Positions 43,901-55,259 of a stretch of 64,000 nucleotides of DNA are shown here, piece after piece (position 1 is the stretch's first letter; every line of letters starts with the position of its first letter). Source of the stretch: Trichosporon coremiiforme (Eukaryota > Basidiomycota > Tremellomycetes > Trichosporonales > Trichosporonaceae). The stretch lies in assembly GCA_039545355.1 (NCBI GenBank), contig BCJJ01000026.1, positions 496,001-560,000 on the forward strand. Direction: 5' to 3'. The translations under genes and the position numbers were made by a program. The notes under the pieces were generated by a model that was not told the DNA's origin, ran no database searches, and saw only the letters and a program-made list of their open reading frames with translations.

Positions 43901-45728
43901 GCTTGATCCAGGCCTTATCGTTCAGAAGGAACGAGGGCTTGGGGGCGACAGTGAGAACCTCCTTCATGGGGGCGGAAGTGGCGAGCTTCGAGTTCTTCAG
44001 CGGCCCCAGAGCAAGAGCGACGGCAACGTATCCCTCGAGGAAACCAGTCGGGTTCGACGGCACGTTGGCTGAAGCGGTCTTGAGATTGGTCTCAAGCGAA
44101 GCGGCGAACGAGCCCAGGAGTTTCTGACCCTCAGCCGACGGCTCCTTTGCAGTCCAAGCAGCCTCTCCGACGGCGGTGGAGACCGCACGGCGGACGGAAA
44201 GCTTGGAGGAAGCGAGTTCCTTGGCAAGAGCAGAAGCAGAAGCAGTGGCCACCGGCTTGTCCGAGGCGAGGACAGCAGCAAGGTGCGGTCCGAGGGCGGC
44301 TCCAAGGGCGTTGAGGGCAGCCTCGTTCGACTCCTTGGTGATCAGAGGCGGCAGGGTGTCAATGACAACAGAAGAGGCACTTGTCGGAATCGACGAAACC
44401 ATGTTGTACAGCGCAACGCGCTGGTCGGCGTTGGCAGTCTTGCCAGTCTTGGGGAGGGAGAGAATCTCGTTGGCGATTTTAAGCTGAGCCTCGTCAGAGG
44501 CAGTGTTGCGAACGATAGCCTCGAAGAGGTTGACGGACTTGGCTCGGGTCTCGGCGTTCGACGATTTGGACGACGAAATGACGCCGGCGACGAGCTTGCC
44601 GGGGACGATGGCGCTGATGTCCTTCTTGCACTCGTCGAGCAGCGCGGCGGTGACGGGAAGGGCGATCTCGGGCGAGCGGAGCATCATACGCTCAGTCGCG
44701 GGGATGAGCTTGCCGGTGAGGTCGGCGTCGGTGATGAAGGTGGAGGGGAACTCGCTCAGCGCCGTGAACATATACGGCTGGAGGGCGACCTTGGAACCGA
44801 GGATGTTCGTGGAGTAGTAGTCGATGATGGCGGGCTTCTCGGCCTCGATCGCGTCGCGGGCAGGCGCCTTGCCCTTGGGCATCTTGACGCGGAGCGCGAC
44901 GCCGACGAGGTTTCCGAGAAGGACGGCGGACCGCAACGGCTGCGGTGCCTTGAGGAGCGTCTGTGCGACGAGCTGCAGGTTCTCGCGGAGCAGGCGCAGC
45001 ACTCGCCAGACACGGATGTTGACCTTGTGGCGGACGCGCCAAGCCTTGCGGGGGTTGGGCGACTGGCGAGCCTCAATGCCGTCGGTGACCGCGGCCAGCG
45101 AGAGGATCAGGTCCTTCAGCTGGGCGGACTGGACGAAGGCGTCGGAGCGAGAGGCGAGGAGGGTGGTGATCAGGGCGAGGATGAGGTTGAGCTGGGGAAG
45201 GAGGACTTGAGGCGGCGCGGACTTGGCGGCGTCGACAGCCTTGGCCGTCTCGGCACAAACCCACTTGACGAGCTTGTCGCCGAGCTTCATCGGAGCCTCC
45301 TGCTCCTCATCGCGCTTGACGAGGTCCATAAGGACCTGGACGATGAGGTCAACAGCCTTCCACTCGGTCGAGGCGGTGAGAGTCATGAGAAGCTGCTGCA
45401 GGAGCTGTCCTGTTGACTCCGGCACCGGCGACTCAGGCGTCACATAGAGGTAGCGCGAGGCGAACTGTTCTCTCCGCTTCTTACTGGGGTTGAGGAGCGC
45501 CGGTCGAATCTTGGGCAGGACGTCGGCCCAGTCGATGTTGGCTTCCCGGCTGTCCTTGTCCTCCTCCACGATCTCATCGTCGTCGACCACCTCATCGCTA
45601 TCCGGGGTAGGAGCGTTCTGTTCCGGCTCGGTGATGTCGGAGGCCTCCGAGTCGCTCTCGTATGCCTCCTTTCCCTTCTTGGCTCCCTTCTGGCCGAGCC
45701 AGGATCCGACCTTGTCGGCGGCCGGCAT
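37962..45728 (-). CDS. GCN1: Gcn1, eIF2alpha-kinase activator, HEAT-repeat protein
   Basis: A single uninterrupted frame of 2,588 residues. The N-terminus is acidic (YESDSEASDITEPEQNAPTP), followed by HEAT/ARM repeats across almost the whole length. The best EF3-like repeats lie around residues 1,500-1,900: EARATAAKSMGTLVERLGE, GVDRQGAAQGLSEVLAGLGI, VREGFISLLIYLPATFGHRF. Size and the EF3-like central block are those of Gcn1, which binds ribosomes with Gcn20 and lets Gcn2 sense uncharged tRNA in amino-acid starvation. The start is the first ATG of the frame, MPAADKVGSWLGQKGAKKGK. The absence of any intron stands out because almost every neighbouring multi-kb gene is split. Confidence 0.92.
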   Translation of the reverse strand: MPAADKVGSWLGQKGAKKGKEAYESDSEASDITEPEQNAPTPDSDEVVDDDEIVEEDKDSREANIDWADVLPKIRPALLNPSKKRREQFASRYLYVTPESPVPESTGQLLQQLLMTLTASTEWKAVDLIVQVLMDLVKRDEEQEAPMKLGDKLVKWVCAETAKAVDAAKSAPPQVLLPQLNLILALITTLLASRSDAFVQSAQLKDLILSLAAVTDGIEARQSPNPRKAWRVRHKVNIRVWRVLRLLRENLQLVAQTLLKAPQPLRSAVLLGNLVGVALRVKMPKGKAPARDAIEAEKPAIIDYYSTNILGSKVALQPYMFTALSEFPSTFITDADLTGKLIPATERMMLRSPEIALPVTAALLDECKKDISAIVPGKLVAGVISSSKSSNAETRAKSVNLFEAIVRNTASDEAQLKIANEILSLPKTGKTANADQRVALYNMVSSIPTSASSVVIDTLPPLITKESNEAALNALGAALGPHLAAVLASDKPVATASASALAKELASSKLSVRRAVSTAVGEAAWTAKEPSAEGQKLLGSFAASLETNLKTASANVPSNPTGFLEGYVAVALALGPLKNSKLATSAPMKEVLTVAPKPSFLLNDKAWIKLPTEVDELWLLRAVSALIANNNIEDKAVRVALGLALIHLAFESKHPNVRREVYSTVSDLAAQHPRNTAQIVREALISWLRTNEQRRAAARAKGPTAEEEENIVSKSREIGRLLSAAVSRGSADQETLEDIAADLIVIAHHPEIGEESQVSWITIVQSLGLDPANLVSVKRERILHLLWEVASAPPKDARFAEAAYRAIATLAFVDPVEFVGDILAKIKADLDPAALDFIGIEERGIWQTPSDQMFTDVLSKKGDQVENKNRKNYADEKWEQEVREQLAKKKATTPGANLSKQEKALVSAQLKKEAGVREEIALEQARLKRGLELVSSLASSGVSAVESQLGTLAHLLLSSVFGAGAFLVDDRAFEVFIRISGLASDRLDEYRRLTAAAVLRGYEAPFVPEDYLQEGACELVTRILHQILFLVNKAPLDPTTYALVSMLLHRVVAVGGIGCQSAQSDEAQEQLTLVVGIIAACVGEFQDVAYPRLETIEDLLKVISTHPRLAKDASSALADLGTAIRDDATPEEIAAIVKGTLSGESNVRNSALQALQPIDLTELNYSEELFIATHDPDAANAALAEHLWEDNGLDIPETYLDSLVPYLCNKSGAVRKGTAEGLTDAAEQHPSQVEPTIKALEDLYVAELKALEPEIDRFGMVIPDTVNKPDPYQSRVAIAEALEKFAPLIPDGQVEPTLKFLIEREPLGDRHEEVRRAMLNAATTIVDIHGGKDISGLMGIFETNLATPSTSQTTDYVKESVVVLFGRLASHLESSDKRIPNVVDRLVEALNTPSELVQSAVADCLPALVQDMGEEAEYLVDRLFSTLTTGKSYAARRGAAYGLAGVVKGRGLRALKDYDLIDKFTEAAEDKSSYEAREGAVFAFETLTATLGRVFEPYIVEIIPLMLKLFGDTNNYVREATQYAAKIIMSKISGHCVKIILPTLLDALEEKQWRTKKGSIELLGSMAFCAPRQLSLSLPTIIPHLTGVINDSHAQVKSAANASLKRFGEVLNNPEVKSIQSTLMKALADPSANITKALSSLLKTTFEHYLDAPSLALVMPIIDRGLRQRSSEIKRKSVQIVGNMASLTDSRDLVPYLHELMPLIHEVLVDPVPEARATAAKSMGTLVERLGETNFPDLVDKLLQTLRSDTSGVDRQGAAQGLSEVLAGLGIERLEALLPDVITSTASPRAYVREGFISLLIYLPATFGHRFSPHLARIIPPILNGLADESEYVRDASMRAGKMIIANYSNKAIELLLPELEKGMLDSSWRIRQSSISLTGELLYRVTGISGKVELEEDETAGRGADQARKALLEALGQDRRDRVLATLYIVRQDTVSTVRQASIHIWKALVHNTPRTTREILPTLMQLLVSLLGSPHMDQQETASRTIGELCRKNGERIVGEIVPILKKAISSTDSRTKEGACLAFSDVMQSASKDAIENHEDVIISCVRGALVDPNPDVRTAAAQTFDTMQQYMGAKAIDQTIPTLLEAMRGEGEASETALQALKEVMNVRANSVFPVLIPTLTAQPISAFNARAISALVRVAGSALNRRIDTLLSALVKSLEANPAEDVKPDLEEAIEALCASVEDSDGIHLLMMLLFGWAKDVNPTRRATACNIFGTLCQVNEEDMDDYRVDWIRILVGLMDDSDEGVVNAAWEALDHFVKTIHKDELQTLVVPLRRTIESTTGAGRTVPGFSRPKGVQSLVPILLAGVLSGTQEQREQAAFGIGDLVQRTSEAAIKPYIIQLTGPLIRVISGQSIAPQIKGAILQTLTVLLEQVPQLVRPFHPQLTRTFVKSASDPAALSIRVKAATGLGELMKHQPRVDPLITELIGAIQTGEREVAPSVVSALAAVCKSAGQNIGAAAKTSIVELIEEAFMGGHGDSYNNAIAAVTAGLAKADAEAVRPIVDTFLAPGTPPASLVSICIRTMLEDSPDAFYELESTEDVAKKIMASLGSDAANIARPSREARELFRSQPRYKDDAAVQAIVK

Positions 45729-46088
45729 GTCCTGCTCGGCGTGTAGCTTTTTGAATGCGCGAGGCGGAATTGTAGGCGGGTATACGGGGCCTCTGGGGTG
45801 AGTTTGAAAGGCCGTACGCGCTTGCTGGGGCTGCTGTGCGCGTCGTTTTGTATGTCAGAGTCTCGGTTCCGGTTCGCTCGACATAGATTTCAGTCGCTCG
45901 TCCGGACGAGATGTCTGAGGTGGAGGCTTATCATAGAGGGACGCTACACGTCATACACCACGTGTTGCTACTCCACCGTAGGGCACAATAACATGACGTT
46001 CTGGATCGCTGGGTGACCGTCTTTGACGACTAAGGCTCAGATCGAGGAAGCTCACCAAGACTCGGCAGTATAATAAGAGCTCGACGCC
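45729..46088. promoter_or_regulatory. Divergent promoter GCN1 / CCL1
   Basis: 360 bp between two divergent starts. A TATAATAAG-like stretch at about 46069-46078 lies just before the plus-strand ATG. No other motif recognised. Confidence 0.45.
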
Positions 46089-47397
46089 ATGACTGTCACT
46101 CCCGACCCCATCTCGAACGCGGAAGCGCCGACGCCGACCGAGATGCCGGCTCCGGTCCCCGGGCCAAGCGCCTTCCATGAGAGCTCTCAATTCCGGCACT
46201 GGCGGTATTCCAAGGATCAGCTGTACAGCATGCGATATGAGCTGAACGAGAAGAGTCGGGAGGTAACAGAACGCAACATGAGGGCTGAACGGGTGTGTGG
46301 ATATCTGGGCAATTATCGAATCCAGCTAACAACCAGGAAGCGCAGGAGTCTTTAGGTGCCGACGGACCTTCCCCGCCGCCGCCAACAACGTATCCGAGTG
46401 TTGAGGAAGAGCTGAAGCTTGTCAACTTCTACTGCGACCAAGCGTCCAAAATCTGTCGACAAGGCTTTGGTGTGCCGGAGTATGTCGAATCGACGACAAT
46501 CAGTTACATCAAGCGGTTCTACCTGAAGAACTCGGTCATGGAGTGGCACCCCAAGAACATCATGTGAGTGGATGCAAGCAGCTGGCCAAACCGTGATTGA
46601 GCTGACGTCCAGGCCGACCTGCCTCTTCCTCGCGGCGAAGACAACTAACCACCCGATTCCGATCGAGGTCTTCGTGCCGAAATTCAAGAACTTCAAGTCG
46701 TCCGACATTCTCGAGATCGAGTTCGTCATCGCTCAGTCGCTCGCGTTTGAGTTCTGGACGCATGGCGCCGAGCGCGCGCTGCGCGGCTGGTTTCTCGAGT
46801 TCCAGAACAAGCCCGCCAACATCGACGTCCTGCAGCGCAATCTCCCCTCTGCCCTGGACTGGTTGTCCCGCTCACGGCTTACCGATGCCGAGTTCATCTG
46901 GAGTCCGAGCCAGATCGGACTCGCATGTTGGCGTCTCACGGCTGAGAGTGTCGTGGACGAGTTCCTGGATGAGAAGTATGCGAGCTGGACACCGCCAGAC
47001 GGATACGACGCAGAGGACGGGCCGCTGGCATACCCATACGGCATCCCTCTGCCCCGGCTACGCGCCATTATCAGCGATATCCAAGAGCTCATCAAGTCCA
47101 CGCCGCCGCTGGAGCAGAAGCAGATCAAGGAGATCGACAAGCGGCTAAAGAACTGCATCAACCCCGAGCGCGTTCCCGGCACGGCACTGTGAGTTAATAT
47201 TATTCCGAGCTTAACTGACCGATAGGTATATCAAGCGGAAGGCAGAGCTCGAGGCTAAGGCTGCGGAGGCTAAGGCAGTCAAGACAGCCAAGGCGAAGGA
47301 GGCGATGGAGAAGGACGAGCTCGTCTTCGGAGGACCGATGAAGCCAGCAGACGATGATCCCTTCGGGCCGCCGCTACCCAAGAAAGAATCCGCGTAG
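46089..47397 (+). CDS. CCL1: Cyclin H (TFIIH kinase subunit)
   Basis: Four exons (46089-46292, 46337-46563, 46613-47188, 47226-47397) join in phase to 392 residues. The N-terminal helix FHESSQFRHWRYSKDQLYSM is the cyclin H signature. The first cyclin box follows (KLVNFYCDQASKICRQGFGV, STTISYIKRFYLKNSVMEWH, PTCLFLAAKTTNHPI), then FEFWTHGAERALRGWFLEFQ and a second box (EFIWSPSQIGLACWRLTAES). The C-terminus is charged and ends PPLPKKESA. Cyclin H binds Kin28/CDK7 in TFIIK and phosphorylates the RNA polymerase II tail; it may also act as CDK-activating kinase partner. The next gene is convergent, 157 bp away. Confidence 0.9.
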
Positions 47398-47554
47398 ATA
47401 TCCTCACATACTCACACTTGCATGCATACGCCGTCCACGGTAACGTTCTAGAGATAAACAGCTCACGATAGGCACACGGATATGCCACCACATCTACTCG
47501 TCATATTCCTCTTCCTCCTGCTCCACGACCCCGGCTCGGCTGTTACGCTCTCCC

Positions 47555-50105
47555 TCACTTTCCACCCTCACTGTTGGCAATGTCCCTCTCTCCCTCCTGA
47601 CCATCGTCCTCTGCATTGATGCGGACCGAGATAGGACCGAAGTGCGTGTCCTGCTGGACTTTGAGGATTCCCTTAGTAGCCATCACTTGCCAGTCAGCTT
47701 CGATGTCACACGTGCAGCTTACTCAGACAGTTGTAGAACGCCGCTGCTGCCACGCGCTTGTCAGAGCCGACATCCACGATCTCCTCGAGTTCGATTTCCT
47801 TCGTCTTGTGCTGGAGCATGCGCTGCTCCACGTAGCTGGGCGTCAGCTTCTCCGATACATGAAAGCATGTACCTGAAGAATGAGCGACATTGCTGTTCCA
47901 ATGTCGCGAGCAGGGCCGGGGCGAACGGACCACTGAGAGCCCTCGATGGCTCATCAAGTGGCACTGAGAGTAGTTAGCGCGAGCGGCAGCAACTGCCTCA
48001 CGTTCCTCCTCGTTCAAATTCAGCATTGACTCGTCTGCGGGCATCATGTTCAGCACAGACCCCGAACGTGAGCGTGAGCGACGGCCACGGTCGACAGTTC
48101 GATCCGGGGTCGAGACGTTCGAACGGATACTGTTGTTAGCCGCCCAACTCATCTGCTACTTACCGATGCTCCAGGAGAGTAACGATACTGAATCTGCGCT
48201 TGGAGGGCGAATCGTTCTGCAGGGGAAGGCTGTCAAGATCGAGGTCGAGCGCGTCCTCCCACTGCGTTTTAGCTGACACTCCCCTATGGACTCACGGGAA
48301 GCTTTTGAGACAGATGGCGAGGCTGCTCTGGCGTCTCGGCGACATGGGGACGGGTCTCATTCGAGTAGGAAGGAGGTGTGGGCGCGGGGCCGCCGAAGCC
48401 TGTGTTCGTGGAACGAGTTGGCCCACTGTCGGGATCCGGGAACGTCAACTCGGGGGCAAAGTCGTTGGGGAAGAAGTCTGCTTGATGTTCGTCAACTTGA
48501 GGATCGAGCGCGTCTGTAGGAGGAACAGTGCCGGCTTTGGCGGTGTGACGAGGGGCCGCAGCCTGCCACTGAAACTTGGGGGGCGCTATGGCATGGCCGT
48601 AGAAGTCCTGCATGGCAGTGTCCATGACTGATGTTCAGCTCTGAATTACCAATAAGCCTCACACTGAACGAACAGCCCTGCACGGTCGACGAGCGAGGTA
48701 GCCTGAACGCGGTTGATGTTTTCGGTTACCTTCGCCCGGCGTTCTTGCCGTTGCTCGGCGACCATGTCCTCGTAAATAAGGTTATCGTCGTCGACTTCAA
48801 CATCCTGATGTCAGCATACATGTTGTGGACAACTTACTTTGTCTAAGCGTAAACGCTTTGCTGTTTTCTTCTTCTTCTTCTCCTTCTCTTTACCCTTCGC
48901 CGCCTCCTCTTCAGAGTGGTTACTATCAGCAGGAGAGTTACTGCGGCGCTTGTGGGCGTCCGCATCGGGACGCCCTCCCAGAGAGTGATCGACCTCGCTG
49001 ATGTCAGCACCGTCCCTTTCGGGGGACAGCTTACTCGTAAGAGCTTGGGCCACCATTATCGGGGAGCGGCAGATTAATCTCCAAGTTGTCCGTCGTCTGC
49101 TGCAATGAGTCGTTGGCGCTGTCATCCAGCAGCAGGGGATCGCCCAGGATGTCCAGATCAATTGGAGCAAAGTCCATGATCTCAGGCTCTCGAGTCGGTA
49201 GACGGGGGCGCTTGTTGATCGTATCCATAGTTGCCACCGAAGAGTTGCGCTTCCGTCCTCGCCCAACATTACTTCCGTCCTCGGATGCTTCAGCATCATC
49301 TTCCCAGCCGTCATCGATTACGTCTCCTCCTTGCAGAGAAGCGGAGGGAGAAGACTGGGTCTGCTGCAACGACGACAGTTTAGATGTCCCACGGCGCTTG
49401 CGTTGTTCGTTGATGGGTTTGTTCCAGTCCTGCGCGTTCGTATAAGAATAGCCACATGCACTCACGATGGCACAAAACTCCATTCCCCCTGCAAAGTTGA
49501 AATCGAAGAGCTCATCGGCTTCGGTGAAGGTGATGTGATCGTACCTGTGGCTGTCAGGTTAAGGATTTCGAGGGACACCAACCTGCTACGACCGCCGTTA
49601 GGCAAATCAATAGCACCAGAGCCCTTGCCTTTGGACACAAGATCGCCACCAAGACCAACAGTAACGGAGCGACGGAGGGCGACATCGAAGCTTTGGACGT
49701 CCTGAAGGTCAGCCGGGTGACTTGTGCAAGGGCTCACATGATAGAAGATCTCATAGCTCTGGTTGTATGCCCTGATTGGAGTCAGCAGCACATTGGGGGT
49801 TGTGAATTACCTGGTGACTCCGACTAAAAGATGACCGCTCAAGCGCAGAGCCATAGGCTCAGCTGGTTGGCCGATGAGCTCGCAAGTGTGAGGGATTTCG
49901 AGATTAGTGATGGCTTTGCGGGTGATGCGCTTGTTGTTTGGTCCCAGCGTAGCCATCAGCCTGGAGGAAGGTGCGTCAGAGAGAAGGAGGGAAGGCACAG
50001 TGACTACTCACCACACAATTCCCAGACTGTAGAGGTCAGCATGCAATCACCCTTCGAAGCTCACGAGCCATTCGTGCCAATTTGGAGGTCTTCCGTGAAG
50101 AACAT
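47555..50105 (-). CDS. REC8: Rec8 meiotic cohesin kleisin
   Basis: About ten or more exons. The first three join in phase from ATG 50105: MFFTEDLQIGTNGS, then LGIVWLMATLGPNNKRITRK, NLEIPHTCELIGQPAEPMAL and RLSGHLLVGVTRAYNQSYEI. This N-terminus matches Rec8 (VIWLAATLG, LALRLS, IGVTRVW) better than Rad21/Scc1. Later exons hold YDHITFTEADELFDFNFAGG, a Ser/acidic linker, and a basic NLS-like KEKKKKKTAKRLRLDK. The C-terminal winged helix is present: KEIELEEIVDVGSDKRVAAA, then across a 36-nt intron FYNCLMATKGILKVQQDTHF, ending at TGA 47555-47557. Kleisins bridge the Smc1/Smc3 heads; Rec8 holds sister chromatids in meiosis. Middle exon borders were not all fixed. Confidence 0.83.
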
Positions 50106-50500
50106 GTTGAGACGTGTGTCCTTCGGGGTAGAGCCACCCTTATGCCTCAGCAAGTAGAAGATAACATCAAGGAAATTCTGCACTGCCTGTCTTGCATGCG
50201 AGGAAGACGCAGATCGGTCGCTGATCAAGGCGAGGAGGGGACCGGCGCGCTGCGCCCTTTAGCCGTCCTAGCACTCAGCTCGAGTGGACCACCTCCACCG
50301 GGCAACCTCCACTGATCGCTGCGGAACCTTAACGGTGGGTGGCGAAATAACGCCCTGGATAAAATCTACCAAAACACGCGTGGATATTCTGCGGCATGCG
50401 GCACTTGGTGGCGAGGGTTCTGGGCAGTCCCGGGTGCTGATCAGGCTGGCCAGATCGTTATCTCACTGTCACCATTGTCATTTCCGGTAACATTTCTGCA
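50106..50500. promoter_or_regulatory. Divergent promoter REC8 / CCCH gene
   Basis: 395 bp between divergent starts. No clear motif was identified. Confidence 0.4.
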
Positions 50501-52245
50501 ATGCCGCCTTTAACAGCAACGGAACGTCAGAAACTTCTGCTCCAGCAGGAAATAGCTAAGCTCTCAGGTGCGTTATAGTTGCTTGGACTACGCTGACCAT
50601 CAGGGGCTATCTCCAGTCGAGCGGGCAGCAGCCATCCTTCCTCCTACCACCCTTACCGAGGGGGCTACTCGTACCGCGGCGGTCGAGGTAAGCCTCGCGG
50701 CCGTGGAAGAGGGGGAGGGAGCTACTCGGTCGACTTCAGACAAGCCAACCGCGCGTCTGGCTCCTCCACGCCCTCGTCGTCGACACCGGTGCCAATGATG
50801 TCAGCGGGAACGAGCTCGGCAGTGGTGGAGGACACGGAAATGGAGGAAGGCGAAGTTTCTCAGACTTCCGCGCCGCCGACCGTGCCCTCGACCGCGCCGC
50901 AGCCGCCGTCTGACTCAAGTGCCTGGGTGAAGAAGACGAGTCGCGGAGGGAACATGAGCTTGATGACGGTGCAGAAGCGGTGAGTGCTCTGATGCTGAGC
51001 ACGCTAACAGGCTAGCGACAAGCTTGCCGCGCAGCCGCCGAGACCTCGACAGCCGAAGGTGCCGCCGTCGATCCAAGTTCTGCAATCCTCGTCCGACACA
51101 TCGCCCGGAGGATCGGAAGGAGAAAAGCGCGTTGTCATTGACGGCGTCGTCTTCCAGTTTGAGCAGGACGGGAAGAAGCTTACGAGGATCGGAGGTACGC
51201 AACTCCATCAATCGGCCGCTAACCCTTCAGAACTTCCTGGTGCCAAGAAAGCCGTCAACAATACGCCTACTCGCCACTCTCTGAAGTACCAGGGAGAGAA
51301 CTTCCGGAGAACAAAGAGAGGCAACCTGATTTCTCGATCAATGTGCGCAAACTTGCCCGCGCATCCAGCCGTAACTGACAGTTCTAGGGCGTCCGCGCGG
51401 AGGGCCGAGCAAGCGAAGCGCCCTTGTCGTTATTACACGAAGACGGGTGCGTCTCGCCCCGTCCACCAGGAGCCTCAATCGAACAGGGGCTTCCCTCACA
51501 TTCACGTACTGACACTTCTTAACGTACAGGTCGTTGCGAGCGCGCTTTAACATGCCCTTATCAGCATATTCCGGATCGCTTAGCGATTTGTCACCAGTTC
51601 CTCAAAGGTACCTGTCAGCTTGGCGACAATTGTCCTCTGTCACACACACCCTCGGCCCACAACACTCCATCATGTTCTCGTTTCCAGGCCACAAGCTCTT
51701 GCTACAAGGGCGACAAGTGTCTCTATCCTCATGTCCGCGTCGCAGACGACTCCCCCGTGTGCGAGGCTTTCGCGCGCGAGGGCTGGTGCGACAAGCCCGC
51801 CGGTACCTGCCCAGAGCTGCACATCTGGGAGTGCCCGGAGTGGCACGCGAAGGGGACCTGCTCTCGCGGCCACAAGTGTGGTCTTCGCCACGTGCTTCGT
51901 GCAGAGAAGACGAAGACGAAGGGTGCTCCTGCCCCGGCAGAGCCCGCAGCTGCGGTCACGGAGGGTGGCTTTGACGACCAGGCAGAGTTCATCGGTCTCC
52001 CGGGTGAGGTCTTTTCTGAGACTGAGTCCGAAGAGGAGGATGACTCTGTGGATGAGGAAGACGGCAGCGATGAGGAAGATGAAGGTGAAGAAGAGGAGGA
52101 AGATGACGATGACGAGGATGAGGACGACGATGACAACTCAATCGCGTTCGACGAGGACGAGGACTCAGGTAAGCACGAGGCTGCGTCCCCAACAGAGGTC
52201 GCCTCGGATGAAGATGACGAGCGGCTCGTTTTAGACCAGGTGTAA
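50501..52245 (+). CDS. CCCH zinc-finger protein, ZC3H3-like
   Basis: About eight exons. ATG at 50501 (MPPLTATERQKLLLQQEIAK). Next comes an RG/Tyr-rich region (YRGGYSYRGGRGKPRGRGRG) and a linker with VQKRDKLAAQPPRPRQPKVP. The zinc-finger block has five C-x-C-x-C-x-H fingers: CRYYTKTGRCERALTCPYQH, CHQFLKGTCYKGDKCLYPHV, CEAFAREGWCDKPAGTCPEL with IWECPEWHAKGTCSRGHKCG, and LRHVLRA. This order matches ZC3H3-type proteins, which act in nuclear polyadenylation and mRNA export. The C-terminus is very acidic (EEEEEDDDDEDEDDDDNS). Introns were placed by phase; two acceptors are alternatives. The fission-yeast nuclear exosome CCCH proteins are a less likely match. Confidence 0.72.
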
Positions 52246-52453
52246 GCTACCCTGTTGTACTACTACCCTCATCGCATTCTGTACTGCTACTTGTCACATC
52301 ATTCGTCTGTTCTGTTCTGTCCTGCTCAAAATGCCCATAGACAGTGTACGGGCCTATTCAATGCATGTCATCTAGGCTGAAGGTGCTACAATGTTGCCCA
52401 GGTGTGAGTGGCAGGCTGGGGCTGCCTTTTGGCTGCTACTACGAACTAACGGC

Positions 52454-54014
<1,561 letters not shown>

Positions 54015-54484
54015 GGTGAATCTAGTGGTACAAGAGTGTAAGAAAGGAAAATCAACTCAGTTACCCGGTGCTGAGCTCTGAGGGGTTGGTCGGTACGAGT
54101 CGATCGGATACCTGAGCCTGGCTGGTTGGGTGAGCCACGCGGAGTCGAAATCCAACTTTTCTGACTCGCAGGCTGGCTCCATCGCCGTAACCTTGTCCGG
54201 TAGTAGGGCCGTCCAGTGCCGCCGCCCGCACGCCGCCCGCAGGGGTCACCCGCAGTTTCGTTGGCTGTCCGTGGCCATTGCCGACGTCCCTGAACCGCTG
54301 TGGGGTAGATTTTGCAGACAGTCACGTGCCTTCCCAGCCTCACACAGCCACGTGTAATGTCAGCCTCCCACGGCGCACGCCGGAACGCAGCGCTGGCCAA
54401 GCTCGGTCGGCCGACGTCACAGCGCGAACCGCTCGACGGCGACTCATCATCGTCCCTTTGGCGAACAACAATCACCATTCCACC
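54015..54484. promoter_or_regulatory. Divergent promoter DAHP synthase / VPS55, with TGACTC at 54162-54167
   Basis: 470 bp. TGACTC, the core of Gcn4/Cpc1-type general-control elements, lies 148 bp upstream of the DAHP synthase ATG. One 6-bp match is weak evidence on its own. Confidence 0.4.
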
Positions 54485-55259
54485 ATGGCCGCAGGATTGA
54501 AGAGTGAGTGACACTTATCACGCAGAGGAGAATCGCCCGCGTCGACTTGTCTGCTGCGTTTGGATCGCTGGCACTTGCGGTTGCTTTTGCCGCCGAGCCT
54601 TGATGTCCGCGAGCAACAGTCACGACGACGGTCGGAGGCCGTCATCTCCAGTCTGACTTTGAAGCTGAACATTGCACTGACGCTTGCTCTTCCCGCGATT
54701 ACCTGCAACCTTTCAAACGCCTCGCTTCCCTACCCGTTGATTGCTGCTTCCTTCCTTTGTAATCGTACCCAGCCGTCATCTTCCTCGCCTTCGTGCTCGC
54801 CGCGGGCTTCCTGCTCGTCATCCTCTCGTGTGCTCTGTGGGGAAATTGGCTCCCCATTCTTGTCGGTTAGTACACAGCTGTTTCGAATCTTGAGCTCTAA
54901 GCTAACTTGCAGCGCTCACCTTCGTGATTGCGCCGCTGCCCAACTCGCTTTGTGGACGGTGTGCGCATGCCGACGACCTGTCCCCGGAATACAACTCGGC
55001 GTACACCGACTTCGGACACTGGCTCACTGGCGCCCTCGTTGTGAGTAGAAGCGTTCAGGCCCGATGTCACACAGCTCCGTGGCTGGAGGATATGAGTTGA
55101 CAACAGGCAACCGGCTTCGCGCTCCCAGTAGTCCTCGCTCACGCGGGACTGATCACGCCGGCTGCGTGCTACATGTCGATTGCGGGTGGTGTGCTCGTCT
55201 ACGGCACCATCCTCGTGTACTCTGGCTGGTTCGGATCGCCGAACGATGACGAGTTCTAA
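54485..55259 (+). CDS. VPS55: Vps55/LEPROT family endosomal membrane protein
   Basis: Four exons (54485-54503, 54773-54865, 54913-55040, 55107-55259) join in phase to 130 residues. It starts MAAGLKTVIFLAFVLAAGFL and has four membrane helices: LVILSCALWGNWLPILVALT, FVIAPLPNSLCGRC, WLTGALVATGFALPVVLAHA and YMSIAGGVLVYGTILVYSGW. The order and length match the Vps55 / leptin-receptor overlapping transcript family (SPIPH-like APLPNSL, GLPIVFA-like ALPVVLA). With Vps68 it works in late endosome to vacuole transport. Exon 1 encodes only six residues, and the 269-nt intron 1 is long for this window. Confidence 0.9.
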
